A stretch of DNA of 64,000 nucleotides, taken from Pseudomonas izuensis (GTDB taxonomy: Bacteria; Pseudomonadota; Gammaproteobacteria; Pseudomonadales; Pseudomonadaceae). The stretch is from NCBI RefSeq assembly GCF_009861505.1, contig NZ_WTFT01000012.1, positions 237,043 to 301,042 of the forward strand, given 5' to 3'. Shown in pieces: positions 36,455-46,431 of the stretch; position 1 is the stretch's first letter; the number at the start of each line of letters is the position of its first letter. Made by a program: the position numbers and the translations under genes. The notes below the pieces were generated by a model, which was not told the DNA's origin, made no database searches, and saw nothing but the letters and a program-made list of their open reading frames with translations.

Positions 36455-38387
36455 CCTGCGGCTGCTCATCGTCGACGACAACGTCGCCACGCGCTACGCC
36501 CTGCGCCGGCGCCTGGAGCGTCATGGCTATGAAGTGCTCGAGGCCGGGACCGGCCGCGAGGGCCTGGAATTGATTGATAGCGTCGACCTCGACGCGCTGG
36601 TGCTCGATGTCAATCTGCCGGACATGAGTGGTTTCGACATTGTGCGCAAACTGCGCTCCGACCCGGCCACCGCCTTGCTGCCGGTGATTCACGTGTCGGC
36701 CGCTTCGATCCAGAGCGGCGACATTATCACCGGCCTCGACGCCGGAGCCGATGCCTACCTGATTCACCCAATAGACCCGGATGTACTGCTGGCGACCCTG
36801 CGCACCCTGCTGCGGGTGCGGGATACGGAAAACGCCCTGCGTGAAAGCGAGGCACGCTTTCGCGAGATTTTCGCCAACGTGTCGGCACCCATCGCCGTGC
36901 TCGATGCCGGCCTGAACGTTCATGAGTGCAATCACGCATTTTCCCAGCTGATTCAGGACAACCTCGACGCTGGCACTTTGCGCGAGTGCTTTGCCGACGA
37001 CCAACTCGCGGTCATCGAAGAACTGCGTCTGCGCCTGGCCTATGGCGAACGCTGGAAAGGCACCTTGAGCATGCGCGTCGCGGGTGAAGTTCGCGAAACC
37101 GAGTGGCAGATTTCGCCCTATCGCACCCCGCAATTGAGCCTGGTGTTCGTCGAAGACGTCACCGAGCACCGTCACCGCGAACGCTCGCACCTGGCGCGGC
37201 TGGACGATGCCACCACACAACTGGCCAAGGAAGTCGCCGAACGCGTGCGCACCGAAGCTCAATTGTTGCAGGTGCAGAAAATGGATGCCCTGGGCAAGCT
37301 GACCGGCGGCATTGCCCACGACTTCAACAACTTGCTCACCGGCATCATCACCAGCCTGGAACTGATCCAGAAGCGCGTCGCCGATTCGCGCACCGACAAG
37401 GTGGAGTTCTACGCCGAAGCGGCCTTGAACTCGGCCATGAGTGCGGCCGCCCTGACCCATCGACTGCTGGCCTTCGCCCGGCAACAGCCCCTCGATACCC
37501 GGCCCGTGGACATCAACGAACACATCCGCTCCCTCGAAGAACTGCTGGTGCGCACCATCGGCGAACGCATCGCCCTGAAGCTTGAGCTCACGAGCAAAGC
37601 CGCCATCGCGCTGGTCGACCCGATCCAGCTGGAAAGTGCCGTGCTCAATCTGGTCATCAATGCGCGCGATGCCCTGCCCCAAGGCGGCAATATCTGGGTC
37701 AACACCTATGCCGCGTACTCCCATGGCGATCCCAACCTGGCCGATGGCGCCTATGTCGCGTTGTCGGTGCGCGATGACGGCACCGGGATCGAGCACAGCG
37801 TGATCGACAAGGTATTCGACCCGTTCTTCACCACCAAGCCCCTGGGCCAGGGCACCGGGCTCGGTTTGTCGACCATCTACGGTTTTGCCCGGCAGTCCGG
37901 GGGCGATGCCCACATTCGCAGCGTAGCGCGGCGCGGCACCGAAGTGACCATCATGCTGCCAGCCAGCTCCGACCCCACGGCCAGCGAAGTCACACCTTCC
38001 ACCGTCGATCCTCAAGGGGCCGGCGAGCATGTGCTGATCGTCGAGGACACACCGTCGGTGCGCATGTTCGTGGCCGAAGTGCTGGTGGACGCCGGTTACC
38101 GCTGCACCCAGGTCGGCGAAATTGAAACCGCGCTGGAACGCCTGCAGAACGATGAATCCATCGATCTGCTGCTGACCGATGTCGGCCTGCCACGCATGAG
38201 CGGCCGCGAGTTGGCCGACATTGCCCGAGGCTGGCGCGAGAAGTTGCCAATCCTGTTCATGACCGGCTACGCCGAGACCGCGATCAATCGTCAGGTATTT
38301 CTTGGCGAAGGCATGGAAATGCTGATCAAGCCGTTCCAGATCAATGAATTGCTGGACAAGGTAAGGCGCACCCTCGACGGCGCCTGA
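36444..38387 (+). CDS. Hybrid histidine kinase REC-PAS-HisKA-HATPase-REC
   Basis: A 647-aa protein. The N-terminal receiver has Asp55 in [16 protein letters not shown]-like region follows ([20 protein letters not shown]). Next are HisKA with His292 in [11 protein letters not shown], the HATPase ([30 protein letters not shown]) and a C-terminal receiver ([13 protein letters not shown]). The N-terminal REC suggests it is phosphorylated by the kinase just upstream. It is the last gene of the stressosome operon and has no DNA-binding domain, so the output is another protein. Confidence 0.9.
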   Translation: MKHDLRLLIVDDNVATRYALRRRLERHGYEVLEAGTGREGLELIDSVDLDALVLDVNLPDMSGFDIVRKLRSDPATALLPVIHVSAASIQSGDIITGLDAGADAYLIHPIDPDVLLATLRTLLRVRDTENALRESEARFREIFANVSAPIAVLDAGLNVHECNHAFSQLIQDNLDAGTLRECFADDQLAVIEELRLRLAYGERWKGTLSMRVAGEVRETEWQISPYRTPQLSLVFVEDVTEHRHRERSHLARLDDATTQLAKEVAERVRTEAQLLQVQKMDALGKLTGGIAHDFNNLLTGIITSLELIQKRVADSRTDKVEFYAEAALNSAMSAAALTHRLLAFARQQPLDTRPVDINEHIRSLEELLVRTIGERIALKLELTSKAAIALVDPIQLESAVLNLVINARDALPQGGNIWVNTYAAYSHGDPNLADGAYVALSVRDDGTGIEHSVIDKVFDPFFTTKPLGQGTGLGLSTIYGFARQSGGDAHIRSVARRGTEVTIMLPASSDPTASEVTPSTVDPQGAGEHVLIVEDTPSVRMFVAEVLVDAGYRCTQVGEIETALERLQNDESIDLLLTDVGLPRMSGRELADIARGWREKLPILFMTGYAETAINRQVFLGEGMEMLIKPFQINELLDKVRRTLDGA

Positions 38388-38409
38388 CACAAAACCTGTG
38401 GAAGCAAAA

Positions 38410-38503
38410 CCTGTGGGAGCAAGGCTTGCCCGCGATTGAGACGACGCGGTTCGTCAGGGATACCTCGTCATCGTTCATCGCGGGCAAGCCTTGCTCCCAC
38501 AGG
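38410..38503. repeat. REP doublet 10
   Basis: Outward pair with GCAAGGCTTGCCCGC arms, CCTGTGGG and CCCACAGG ends, preceded by a stray CCTGTGGAAGC fragment at 38396. It separates the converging hybrid kinase and UvrA paralogue. Confidence 0.88.
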
Positions 38504-38511
38504 TTTGCGGA

Positions 38512-41145
38512 TCATTCCCCGAGGACTTTCGCAAGGAAGGGCGCCGTCCTGCTTTTCTTGCTCTTCGCTACTTTCTGCGGCGTCCCGGCAACCACGATTT
38601 TCCCACCCTGATCCCCCGCCCCTGGCCCGATATCGATCACCCAGTCGCTCTGCGCCACCACACGCATTTCATGTTCGACCACGATTACCGTGTGCCCCGC
38701 CGTCACCAGGTTGTTCAACTGCTCCAACAGACGGTCAACGTCTTGAGGGTGCAGCCCGGTGGTGGGTTCGTCGAGCACGTACAGCGTCGCCCCGCGCTGG
38801 TTGCGCTGCAGCTCCGTGGCCAGCTTGATGCGCTGGGCCTCGCCGCCGGACAACTCCGTTGCCGGTTGACCAAGGCGCAGATAACCCAGGCCAATATCAC
38901 GCAGCACCTCCAGCGAGCGGCGCACGACGGCTTGTTCGGCGAACACCTCCACCGCTTGATCCACCGTCAGTTGCAGCACCTGGGCGATGTTGCGGCCCTG
39001 CCAGGTGATCGCCAGCGTTTGCGGGTTGTAACGAGCGCCATGGCAGGTCGGGCATGGTGCATAGACACTGGGCATGAACAGTAACTCGACACTGACAAAG
39101 CCCTCGCCTTCGCAGGTCGGGCAACGGCCCTTGGCGACGTTGAAGGAAAACTGTCCGGCGTCGTAACCCGCCGCCTGGGCTTCAGGCGTGGCGGCGTAGA
39201 GCTTGCGCACGTTGTCGAACAACCCGGTGTAGGTTGCCAGATTGGAGCGCGGGGTGCGGCCGATGGGTTTCTGGTCGACCTGCACCAGACGCTTGATCGA
39301 CGCCAGTCCCGCCGTAACCTGGCCACCGCTGGTTTGTGGCGCATCGTCTTCCAGGCTCGGCTCTTGCGAGTCGCCGTCAGTGGCCGGGCGACCGAGGTGC
39401 GCGCCGACCAGCTCCAGCAAGGCCTGGCTGACCAGGCTCGATTTGCCTGAACCCGAAACGCCGGTGACCGCGGTAAAACAGCCCAGCGGAAACTCGACAT
39501 CGAGATTGCTCAGGTTATTGCGGGTGATGCCTTGCAGGCGCAGCCAATCCCTTGGCTTGCGCAAGGGTTGCGACTTGGCGATGTGCTCGGCGAACAAATA
39601 GGCCCGGGTCTGTGAATCAGCCACATCGGCCAGTCCCGCCGGCGCACCGCTGTATAGCACCCGACCGCCATGCTCGCCCGCCGCCGGACCGACATCGATC
39701 AACCAGTCGGCGCGGCGCATGGTTTCCAGGTCGTGCTCGACCACAAACAGGGTGTTGCCGGCGGTTTTCAAGCGTTGCAGGGCTTCGAACAGCGCCTCGC
39801 CATCTGCCGGGTGCAAGCCCGCCGAGGGCTCGTCCAGTACATAAATCACCCCGAACAACTGCGAACCCAACTGCGTCGCCAGGCGCAAGCGCTGCAACTC
39901 GCCGGACGACAGCGTCGGCGTACTGCGCTCCAGGGCCAGGTAACCAAGGCCCAGGTCAGTCAGGGTGCTGACCCGCTCCAGCAGGTCCTGGGCGATCCGT
40001 TGCGCGGCCAGGCGTTTTTCCACCGACAGGTTCGGCGTGTGGCGCACATCCGGCGCATTCGCATGGCCACTGGCGCCGTGGGCTACACGCTGTTCGCGAG
40101 CCTCGCGAGTCTGGCTGTGGGTCAATACCTCGCCCGCCTCTTCGCCCTCCTGCAAATAATGCTCGGCCGCCACCGGCTTGAGGACTTCGGCCACTTGCAG
40201 CAACGGCATCTGCGACAATTCGCCGATGTCGTAACCGGCGAAGGTCACTGACAACGCCTCACGCTTGAGGCGTTTGCCATCACACAACGGACAAGGGCTG
40301 CCGAGCATGAACTGCGAGACGCGCTTCTTCATCAGCGCACTTTGCGAGTGGGTGAAGGTGTGCAGGATGTAGCGCCGCGCGCCGGTGAAGGTGCCCTGGT
40401 AACTGGGTTCCATCTTGCGTTTGAGGGCGACCCGGGTTTCTTCCGGGGTGAGCCCGGCATACACCGGCACCGTCGGGGTTTCTTCGGTGAAGAGAATCCA
40501 GTCGCGCTGTTTTTTCGGCAGGTCGCGCCAGGGGATATCGACGTCGTAGCCCATTGTCACCAGGATGTCCCGCAGGTTCTGGCCCTGCCAGGCCAGCGGC
40601 CAGGAAGCGACCGCACGCTGGCGAATGGTCAGGCTCGGGTCCGGCACCATCAATGCTTCGGTGACTTCATACACCCGGCCCAGGCCGTGGCATTCGGTGC
40701 ACGCACCCTGGGGCGTGTTCGGTGAAAAGTCTTCGGCGTACAGCATCGGCTGCCCCGCCGGGTAACTGCCGGCGCGGGAGTACAACATGCGGATCAGGCT
40801 CGACAACGTCGTTACGCTGCCCACTGAAGAACGTGTGCTCGGCGTGCCACGCTGTTGCTGCAAGGCCACCGCCGGCGGCAAGCCTTCGATGGAATCGACA
40901 TCCGGCACGCCGACCTGATCGATCAGGCGTCGCGCATAAGGCGCCACGGATTCGAAATAGCGGCGCTGCGCCTCGGCGTAGAGCGTTGAAAACGCCAGGG
41001 ACGACTTCCCGGAACCGGACACCCCGGTGAACACCACCAGGGCATCGCGGGGGATATCGACATCGATGTTCTTGAGGTTGTGTTCCCGGGCGCCGCGCAC
41101 CCTGACCATGCCTGAGGGAGGGTTAAGGGAGCGCGTTGAAGTCAT
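38512..41145 (-). CDS. UvrA paralogue (UvrA2/DrrC-like ABC ATPase)
   Basis: An 877-aa duplicated ABC ATPase of the UvrA family. It has two Walker A motifs ([39 protein letters not shown]), two signature motifs ([24 protein letters not shown]) and zinc-type CxxC pairs (CTECHG, CPLCDG, CPTCEG, CPTCHG). It is shorter than canonical UvrA (about 940 aa), with the loss in the N-terminal region that carries the UvrB-binding domain. The UvrA2 class is associated with drug or DNA-damage tolerance. The main uvrA is probably elsewhere. Monocistronic. Confidence 0.87.
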   Translation of the reverse strand: MTSTRSLNPPSGMVRVRGAREHNLKNIDVDIPRDALVVFTGVSGSGKSSLAFSTLYAEAQRRYFESVAPYARRLIDQVGVPDVDSIEGLPPAVALQQQRGTPSTRSSVGSVTTLSSLIRMLYSRAGSYPAGQPMLYAEDFSPNTPQGACTECHGLGRVYEVTEALMVPDPSLTIRQRAVASWPLAWQGQNLRDILVTMGYDVDIPWRDLPKKQRDWILFTEETPTVPVYAGLTPEETRVALKRKMEPSYQGTFTGARRYILHTFTHSQSALMKKRVSQFMLGSPCPLCDGKRLKREALSVTFAGYDIGELSQMPLLQVAEVLKPVAAEHYLQEGEEAGEVLTHSQTREAREQRVAHGASGHANAPDVRHTPNLSVEKRLAAQRIAQDLLERVSTLTDLGLGYLALERSTPTLSSGELQRLRLATQLGSQLFGVIYVLDEPSAGLHPADGEALFEALQRLKTAGNTLFVVEHDLETMRRADWLIDVGPAAGEHGGRVLYSGAPAGLADVADSQTRAYLFAEHIAKSQPLRKPRDWLRLQGITRNNLSNLDVEFPLGCFTAVTGVSGSGKSSLVSQALLELVGAHLGRPATDGDSQEPSLEDDAPQTSGGQVTAGLASIKRLVQVDQKPIGRTPRSNLATYTGLFDNVRKLYAATPEAQAAGYDAGQFSFNVAKGRCPTCEGEGFVSVELLFMPSVYAPCPTCHGARYNPQTLAITWQGRNIAQVLQLTVDQAVEVFAEQAVVRRSLEVLRDIGLGYLRLGQPATELSGGEAQRIKLATELQRNQRGATLYVLDEPTTGLHPQDVDRLLEQLNNLVTAGHTVIVVEHEMRVVAQSDWVIDIGPGAGDQGGKIVVAGTPQKVAKSKKSRTAPFLAKVLGE

Positions 41146-41184
41146 GAGCGGCCTTTAATGGAAGGTTCAAAGGAGTAACGCGAA

Positions 41185-41261
41185 CCTGTAGGAGCAAAGC
41201 TTGCTCGCGATAGCGTACTGCCTGACACACCGCTATCGCGAGCAAGCTTTGCTCCTACAGG
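41185..41261. repeat. REP doublet 11
   Basis: Outward pair with GCAAAGCTTGCTCGCGATAGCG arms and a short spacer (TACTGCCTGACACAC). It lies between two minus-strand genes. Confidence 0.9.
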
Positions 41262-41271
41262 TTTGGTGTGT

Positions 41272-43383
41272 TTAAGCATTGAGGACTATGCGGATCATTT
41301 GGGTCAACGCTTGCGGGCTATACGGCTTGCTCAGCAAATGGGTGTCGGGGCTGAGCTGGTGGTTGCGCGAGATAATGTCACGGGTGTGGCCGGAGGTGAA
41401 TAGCACGACCAATGGCGGGTTCTGCACTTTTGCCCACGCCGCGAGGTCCGAACTCTTGATCAGGCCGGGCATGACCACATCGGTGAAGATCAGGTCCACC
41501 ACCTCGCCTTCCAGCAACATCTGCATGGCGGTGTCGGCATTGGCGGCGGTCAGCACCTGATAACCCTCTTCGCGCAGCAGCTCCACGGTCGAGGTGCGCA
41601 CCGCTTCATTGTCCTCGACCACCAGAATCCGTTCGTGTCCGCCCCGTGGCTGCACGTCCGGAACCGTTGTTTCACTGTCCACCGGCCGCAGGCTGCGCGG
41701 GAAGTACAGCTGAACCCGGGTGCCCTCCCCGACGACGCTGGCGATCTCGATATGCCCGCCGCTCTGTTTGACGAAACCGAACACCATGCTCAGGCCCAGC
41801 CCCGTACCCTGGCCGTCGGGCTTGGTGGTGAAAAATGGTTCGAAGGCCTGGTCGAGCACCTGCGGCGGCATGCCAGTACCGGTGTCAGCCACGGTCACGC
41901 ACACGTAGTCGCCGGCGACGATGCCCCTACCCGCGCAGAACGCAGGCTCGAGGGTGATGTTTTCGGCGTTGAGCTCGATGGTTCCCTCGCCGCTCATCGC
42001 ATCACGGGCATTGATCGCCAGATTGAGGATGGTGTTTTCCAGTTGATTGCGATCGACGAATACCGGCCAGGGGTCCGCCACGGCGCTCATCTGGATCTGG
42101 ATGGTTTCCCCCAGTGCGCGCTGCAACAGTTCGCCAAGACCGTCGAAAATCTGCTGCGGCGTGCAAATCGCCGGGGACAACGGCTGGCGCCGCGCGAAGG
42201 CGAGCAATTGCGAAGACAGTTTGGCGCCGCGCTCGACGGCGGCAATCGACGCTGTTACCCGCCGTTGCACGTTGGCATTGTCCGGCTCATGGCGCGCGAG
42301 CAAGTGCAGGTTGCCGGCGATGACCTGCAACAGGTTATTGAAGTCGTGGGCCACGCCACCGGTCAGGCCGCCGATGGCTTCGAGCTTCTGTGACTGACGC
42401 AGTTGCTCTTCCGCCGCCAGCCGCGCTTCCACTTCGTCCGCCACGCGCTGCTCCAGATTTCGGGTGAACTTGAGCAGGGAATCTTCGGCGGCCTTGCGCT
42501 CATGGATGTCGATCAACACCCCGGGAAAGCGAAACGGTTCGCCCAGCTCATTGAACTCGCAGCAACCACTGGCGAGCACCCACAGGTAACTGCCATCCGG
42601 GCGCAATACCCGGTATTCGGCGTTATAGGGCACAGCCGTTTCCATGGATTGTTTGATCTGCTCCTGAACCCAGCTGCGATCATCGGGATGGATGTGCGCT
42701 TCGGCGATGTCCTGGGGCAAGTTGTCCAGGTTCTGCCCGGCGGGATAGGAAAACGTGCGGGCGAAGCGCTCATCGCCGCTCAGTACATTGGCCTTGATGT
42801 CCCAGACGAACGAGCCGAGCAAGGCCCCGGCATTCAATGCCAGGCGCACCCGTTCGTTGTCGGCGCGATAAGCATTTTCGGCAGCCTGGCGCAGGCGTTC
42901 GGAAATTACGAATTCAGTGGTTTCGACCACCATCGCCATGACCCCGGCCGGACAGCCGTCATCATTGGCGACAGGGCTGTAATACAGATCCAGCCAGACG
43001 TCTTCAGGCACCCCGTCGCGTAACAGCACCAGCACTTTATTGCGATAGGACAAGGTGCCGCCGGCCAGGCAGGTATCGACCACATGCCGGTTGAAATCGG
43101 CGACTTCCGGCCAGCCCAGTTCCACCGGTGAACCCAACAGATAGGGATGGCGCCCGCCGGCGAACTTCGAATAGGCGTCGTTATAGATCATGTAGCCTGG
43201 CCGGCCCCAGAGCATCACCATCGGCAGCGGTGAAGCGAGCATCAACTGCACCGTGCTGTTCAGGCTCCTGGGCCAGGTGTCGATGGCACCCAGTTCGGTA
43301 CGGCTCCAGTCGAACGCACGAATACGCCCGGCCATTTCGCCGCACCAGCCGGCACACCCGTGGCTATCGTCTAGAAACTGCAT
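41272..43383 (-). CDS. Hybrid histidine kinase PAS-PAS-HisKA-HATPase-REC
   Basis: A 703-aa soluble kinase. The first PAS-like domain contains LMLASPLPMVMLWG and YNDAYSKFAGGRHP. The second carries IHPDDRSWVQEQ, NAEYRVLRPDGSYLWV and GVLIDIHERKAAED. HisKA has His346 in [12 protein letters not shown], and the HATPase has NLAINARDAM and [16 protein letters not shown]. The C-terminal receiver includes ILVVEDNEAVR and LIFTDVVMPG. Signal and output are unknown; it has the same HDFNNLL kinase type as the last gene of the stressosome operon. Confidence 0.9.
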   Translation of the reverse strand: MQFLDDSHGCAGWCGEMAGRIRAFDWSRTELGAIDTWPRSLNSTVQLMLASPLPMVMLWGRPGYMIYNDAYSKFAGGRHPYLLGSPVELGWPEVADFNRHVVDTCLAGGTLSYRNKVLVLLRDGVPEDVWLDLYYSPVANDDGCPAGVMAMVVETTEFVISERLRQAAENAYRADNERVRLALNAGALLGSFVWDIKANVLSGDERFARTFSYPAGQNLDNLPQDIAEAHIHPDDRSWVQEQIKQSMETAVPYNAEYRVLRPDGSYLWVLASGCCEFNELGEPFRFPGVLIDIHERKAAEDSLLKFTRNLEQRVADEVEARLAAEEQLRQSQKLEAIGGLTGGVAHDFNNLLQVIAGNLHLLARHEPDNANVQRRVTASIAAVERGAKLSSQLLAFARRQPLSPAICTPQQIFDGLGELLQRALGETIQIQMSAVADPWPVFVDRNQLENTILNLAINARDAMSGEGTIELNAENITLEPAFCAGRGIVAGDYVCVTVADTGTGMPPQVLDQAFEPFFTTKPDGQGTGLGLSMVFGFVKQSGGHIEIASVVGEGTRVQLYFPRSLRPVDSETTVPDVQPRGGHERILVVEDNEAVRTSTVELLREEGYQVLTAANADTAMQMLLEGEVVDLIFTDVVMPGLIKSSDLAAWAKVQNPPLVVLFTSGHTRDIISRNHQLSPDTHLLSKPYSPQALTQMIRIVLNA

Positions 43384-43479
43384 TGGCTGGCTCTATATCT
43401 GCACCCGTTTGTTTCGAGCATCGCGGATGCCAATGGTTTCATAGAGGTATAGCTGATTCTCGTGGGGCAACCAGAGATC

Positions 43480-43573
43480 CCTGTGGGAGCGGGCTTGCCC
43501 GCGATAGCGGTGTAACAGCCGATAAAGATGTTGACTGTCAGGCCCTCATCGCGGGCAAGCCCGCTTCCACAGG
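43480..43573. repeat. REP doublet 12
   Basis: Outward pair with GCGGGCTTGCCCGC arms, CCTGTGGG and CCACAGG ends; spacer GATAAAGATGTTGACTGTCAGG. It lies between the hybrid kinase start and the GntR stop. Confidence 0.9.
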
Positions 43574-43600
43574 TTGTAGTTTTGGATTCAGGATTGGTGG

Positions 43601-44290
43601 CTACACCTCTATCAAATGCTTGAGCGGGTTGTAGCTGGTTTTCAAGGTGGCGGCCACGTCGAGAATCGCTTTCTCAATGCCATTCAAGTGCATGCAGGTC
43701 AACTCGATCGCCGCACTCTGGTTACCCGCCTCGATGTACTCGATCAAGCGCAAATGCTCGTCGTCGCGACAGGCTTCGTGGCTGTCGTCATCCAGCGCGG
43801 CAGCATATAGCGAGGCGCGGGAAATCAGCTTCTGGAACCAGTCGAGCAACACCGGATTGTTCAGGCTGCGGGCGAGTTTGATGTGGAACTCGCCGAGCAG
43901 ATGAATCAGTCGCTCATGGTCGCCGCTCTGGTGCGCTTCGTCCTCCAGCAATAAATGATCGCGCAGATCCCGGGTGACGGCGGTGTCGCGACGCCGGCAC
44001 AACTCGCTGACGATGCCGATCTCGACCAGGCGCCGGGTTTCGAACAGCGAACGGATTTCTTCGTCACTGGGCAACGACACCGACGCCCCTTTATTGGGCT
44101 CGGTGGTGACCAGGCCATCGGCTTCCAACTGTTTGAGGGCGGCACGAACCGACGTGCGGCTGACATTGAAAAGTTCAGCCAGCGAAGCCTCACCGAGTTT
44201 CATGCCGGGCCGCAGGGTGCGCTTGCTGATCGCTTCGTAAACCCCTTGGTAGACGCGATCGACCGTTGTTTCCAATTTCTTTTCCGCCAT
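43601..44290 (-). CDS. GntR/FadR-family regulator (FCD type)
   Basis: A 229-aa regulator. The N-terminal winged helix contains QGVYEAISKRTLRPGMKLGE, LAELFNVSRTSVRAALKQLE and LVTTEPNKGASVSLPS. An all-helical FCD effector domain follows, with metal-type histidines in FHIKLARSLNNP and CMHLNGIEKAIL. It is divergent from the ABC-importer operon, 139 bp away, the usual layout for a repressor relieved by the imported compound. AAGGAGTC precedes the start. Confidence 0.9.
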   Translation of the reverse strand: MAEKKLETTVDRVYQGVYEAISKRTLRPGMKLGEASLAELFNVSRTSVRAALKQLEADGLVTTEPNKGASVSLPSDEEIRSLFETRRLVEIGIVSELCRRRDTAVTRDLRDHLLLEDEAHQSGDHERLIHLLGEFHIKLARSLNNPVLLDWFQKLISRASLYAAALDDDSHEACRDDEHLRLIEYIEAGNQSAAIELTCMHLNGIEKAILDVAATLKTSYNPLKHLIEV

Positions 44291-44384
44291 TCGAAGACTC
44301 CTTCAGCGCTATGCGACCGACTCAAGGCGAATGAACAGCCTTGAAAAGGGGGTTGCAAGAGCAGGTTAATCCGGGTATTTCTAA

Positions 44385-44409
44385 ATTGCATCCAGATTTT
44401 GCATACAAT
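44385..44409. promoter_or_regulatory. Candidate GntR operator upstream of the ABC operon
   Basis: Imperfect palindrome with ATTGCAT and ATACAAT outer arms, 25 bases in all, located 20 bases before the importer ATPase start and within the divergent promoter region. Position and symmetry suit repression by the FCD-type regulator. Based on sequence alone. Confidence 0.45.
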
Positions 44410-44429
44410 AATTAGAGGAATGCACCATT

Positions 44430-45512
44430 ATGGGTCATCCAGTTGCAATCGAAGTGCGTAACGTCTCCAAGCGGTATTCCGACGATCCAGGACTGGCTCC
44501 AGCCCTGGACAACGTCTCGGTCGACATTGCCGACAACGAGTTCTTCACCCTGCTCGGCCCCTCCGGCTGTGGCAAAACCACCCTGCTGCGCACCATCGCC
44601 GGCTTCGAGCATGTCAGCGACGGTGAAATCCGCCTGGCCGGCGAGCCGGTCAACGACCTGCCGCCCTTCAAGCGCCGGGTCAACACGGTGTTCCAGAGTT
44701 ACGCGCTGTTTCCGCACATGAGTGTTGCGCAGAATATCGCCTTCGGCCTCGAGATGCAGGGTCTTGATCGCAAGCAGATCCCGCAGCGGGTCGATGAAAT
44801 GCTGGCGCTGGTGCAGATGCAGCACCTGGCCAAGCGCAAACCGGCGGAACTGTCCGGTGGCCAGCAGCAACGGGTGGCTCTGGCGCGGGCCCTGGCGCCA
44901 AAACCGAAAGTACTGTTGCTCGACGAACCGCTGTCGGCGCTGGACCTCAAGTTGCGCAAGGAAATGCAGGTCGAACTCAAGCGCGTGCAGAAAGAAGCCG
45001 GGATCACCTTCATTTTCGTCACCCACGATCAGGAAGAAGCCCTGACCCTGTCCGATCGCATTGCCGTGATGTCCGCCGGCAAGATCCTGCAGATCGGTAC
45101 CCCCAACGACATCTACGAACGGCCGCAGCACCAGTTTGTCGCCCAGTTCATCGGTGACATCAACTTCCTGCCCGGCCACCTCAAGCGCGGCCAGCACAAC
45201 GAGAACCTGTTCGTACCCAGCGGCATGCCGGTGGAAATCCCTTGCCCGCCCCAAGGCATCGACGGCAAGGTGCAACTGGCCTTCCGCCCGGAGCGTTCGC
45301 AACTGGTGGACCCGGCGCAACCGCATCACCTGCGCGGGGTGATCGAAGCCGTGCTGTACGTCGGCACCGCGACGCTTTACCAGTGCCGCCTGAACAACGA
45401 CATCAAGGTCATGCTGCGCGAGAACAACGAAGGCCTGAACCGCAACCGCGGGGTCGGCGATCGCGTGGCGGTCAACCTGCCGCCCCACGCCTGCCTGCTG
45501 ATGGAGGCCTGA
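44430..45512 (+). CDS. ABC importer ATPase, polyamine/putrescine type (PotA/PotG-like)
   Basis: A 360-aa ATPase. Walker A GPSGCGKTT is at residues 43-51, with the Q-loop VFQSYALFPHM, signature LSGGQQQRVALARAL, Walker B LLLDEPLSALD and the H-loop FVTHDQEEAL. A C-terminal TOBE domain follows (LAFRPERSQLV, VGTATLYQC). It energises the importer encoded by the next three genes. The first permease begins 1 base after its stop. Confidence 0.92.
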   Translation: MGHPVAIEVRNVSKRYSDDPGLAPALDNVSVDIADNEFFTLLGPSGCGKTTLLRTIAGFEHVSDGEIRLAGEPVNDLPPFKRRVNTVFQSYALFPHMSVAQNIAFGLEMQGLDRKQIPQRVDEMLALVQMQHLAKRKPAELSGGQQQRVALARALAPKPKVLLLDEPLSALDLKLRKEMQVELKRVQKEAGITFIFVTHDQEEALTLSDRIAVMSAGKILQIGTPNDIYERPQHQFVAQFIGDINFLPGHLKRGQHNENLFVPSGMPVEIPCPPQGIDGKVQLAFRPERSQLVDPAQPHHLRGVIEAVLYVGTATLYQCRLNNDIKVMLRENNEGLNRNRGVGDRVAVNLPPHACLLMEA

Positions 45513-45513
45513 G

Positions 45514-46431
45514 ATGAGCGTCAGCAGCACTTCTCCCGCCCTCAACCGCGCGCTGTTGCTCAGCCCGGTGGTATTGACCCTGCTGGCCCTGATCGCCATT
45601 CCGCTGGGCATCATGGGCTACATCAGCCTGTTGCCGCGCAACGTCTATGGCGGCGTCGACTGGCAGGCCAACTGGCAATTGCAAAGCTATGTGCAGCTGT
45701 TTTTCCAGGAAGGCTTCGACGGTGAGCTTGAGCTCAATTGGGTCTACGCCCAGGCGCTGATCCGCTCGGTGTTCCAGGCCGGCGGCACCACAGTGTTGTG
45801 TTTCCTGTTCGGCTTTCCGGTGGCGCTGTGGATGTCGAGTCTGACACCGCGCCGGCGCAACCTGATGGTGTTGCTGATCACCATCCCGTTCTGGACCAAC
45901 CTGCTGATCCGCAACTACGCCTGGCTGATCATCCTGCGCGAACAGGGCTGGGTCGCCCAGAGCCTCAACGCGCTGTTCCCCAGCGTCGGCGGCATCACCC
46001 TGCTCTATAACGACTTCGCGGTCAGCGTCGGGCTGGTCTACAGCTTTCTGCCGTTCATGATTTTGCCGATCTATTCAACCCTGGAAAAACTCGACTGGCG
46101 CTTGGTGGAAGCCGCCTATGACCTGGGCGCCAATCGCTGGCACGCCTTGCGGCGGATCATCCTGCCGTTGTCGATGCCGGGGGTGATTGCCGGCTCGCTG
46201 CTGGTGTTCGTGCCGAGCCTCGGTGCGTTCATCACCCCGGCGATTCTCGGCGGTGGCAAGACCCTGATGATCGGCAACCTGATCCAGCAACAGTTCGGCA
46301 CCGCGCGCAACTGGCCGCTGGGCAGTTCACTGTCGTTCCTGCTGCTGGGCATCATGTTGCTGTCCCTGGTGCTGTACGCCCTCTATAGCCGCAATGCCGC
46401 CAAGACCCTGCGTCGGGGAGCCCAAGCATGA
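45514..46431 (+). CDS. ABC importer permease, PotB/PotH-like
   Basis: A 305-aa membrane protein with about six spans. The EAA loop EAAYDLGANRWHALRR contacts the ATPase. The N-terminus has VVLTLLALIAIPLGIMGYIS and the C-terminal span is LSFLLLGIMLLSLVLYAL. The short ATG spacing from the ATPase stop and the 4-base overlap with the second permease indicate one transcript. Confidence 0.92.
   Translation: MSVSSTSPALNRALLLSPVVLTLLALIAIPLGIMGYISLLPRNVYGGVDWQANWQLQSYVQLFFQEGFDGELELNWVYAQALIRSVFQAGGTTVLCFLFGFPVALWMSSLTPRRRNLMVLLITIPFWTNLLIRNYAWLIILREQGWVAQSLNALFPSVGGITLLYNDFAVSVGLVYSFLPFMILPIYSTLEKLDWRLVEAAYDLGANRWHALRRIILPLSMPGVIAGSLLVFVPSLGAFITPAILGGGKTLMIGNLIQQQFGTARNWPLGSSLSFLLLGIMLLSLVLYALYSRNAAKTLRRGAQA

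Noticed and set aside
36426..38390. Minus-strand open frame (654 codons) opposite the hybrid kinase
   Set aside because: Covers the kinase exactly and shows no domain; the sense frame has full REC, HisKA and HATPase motifs.
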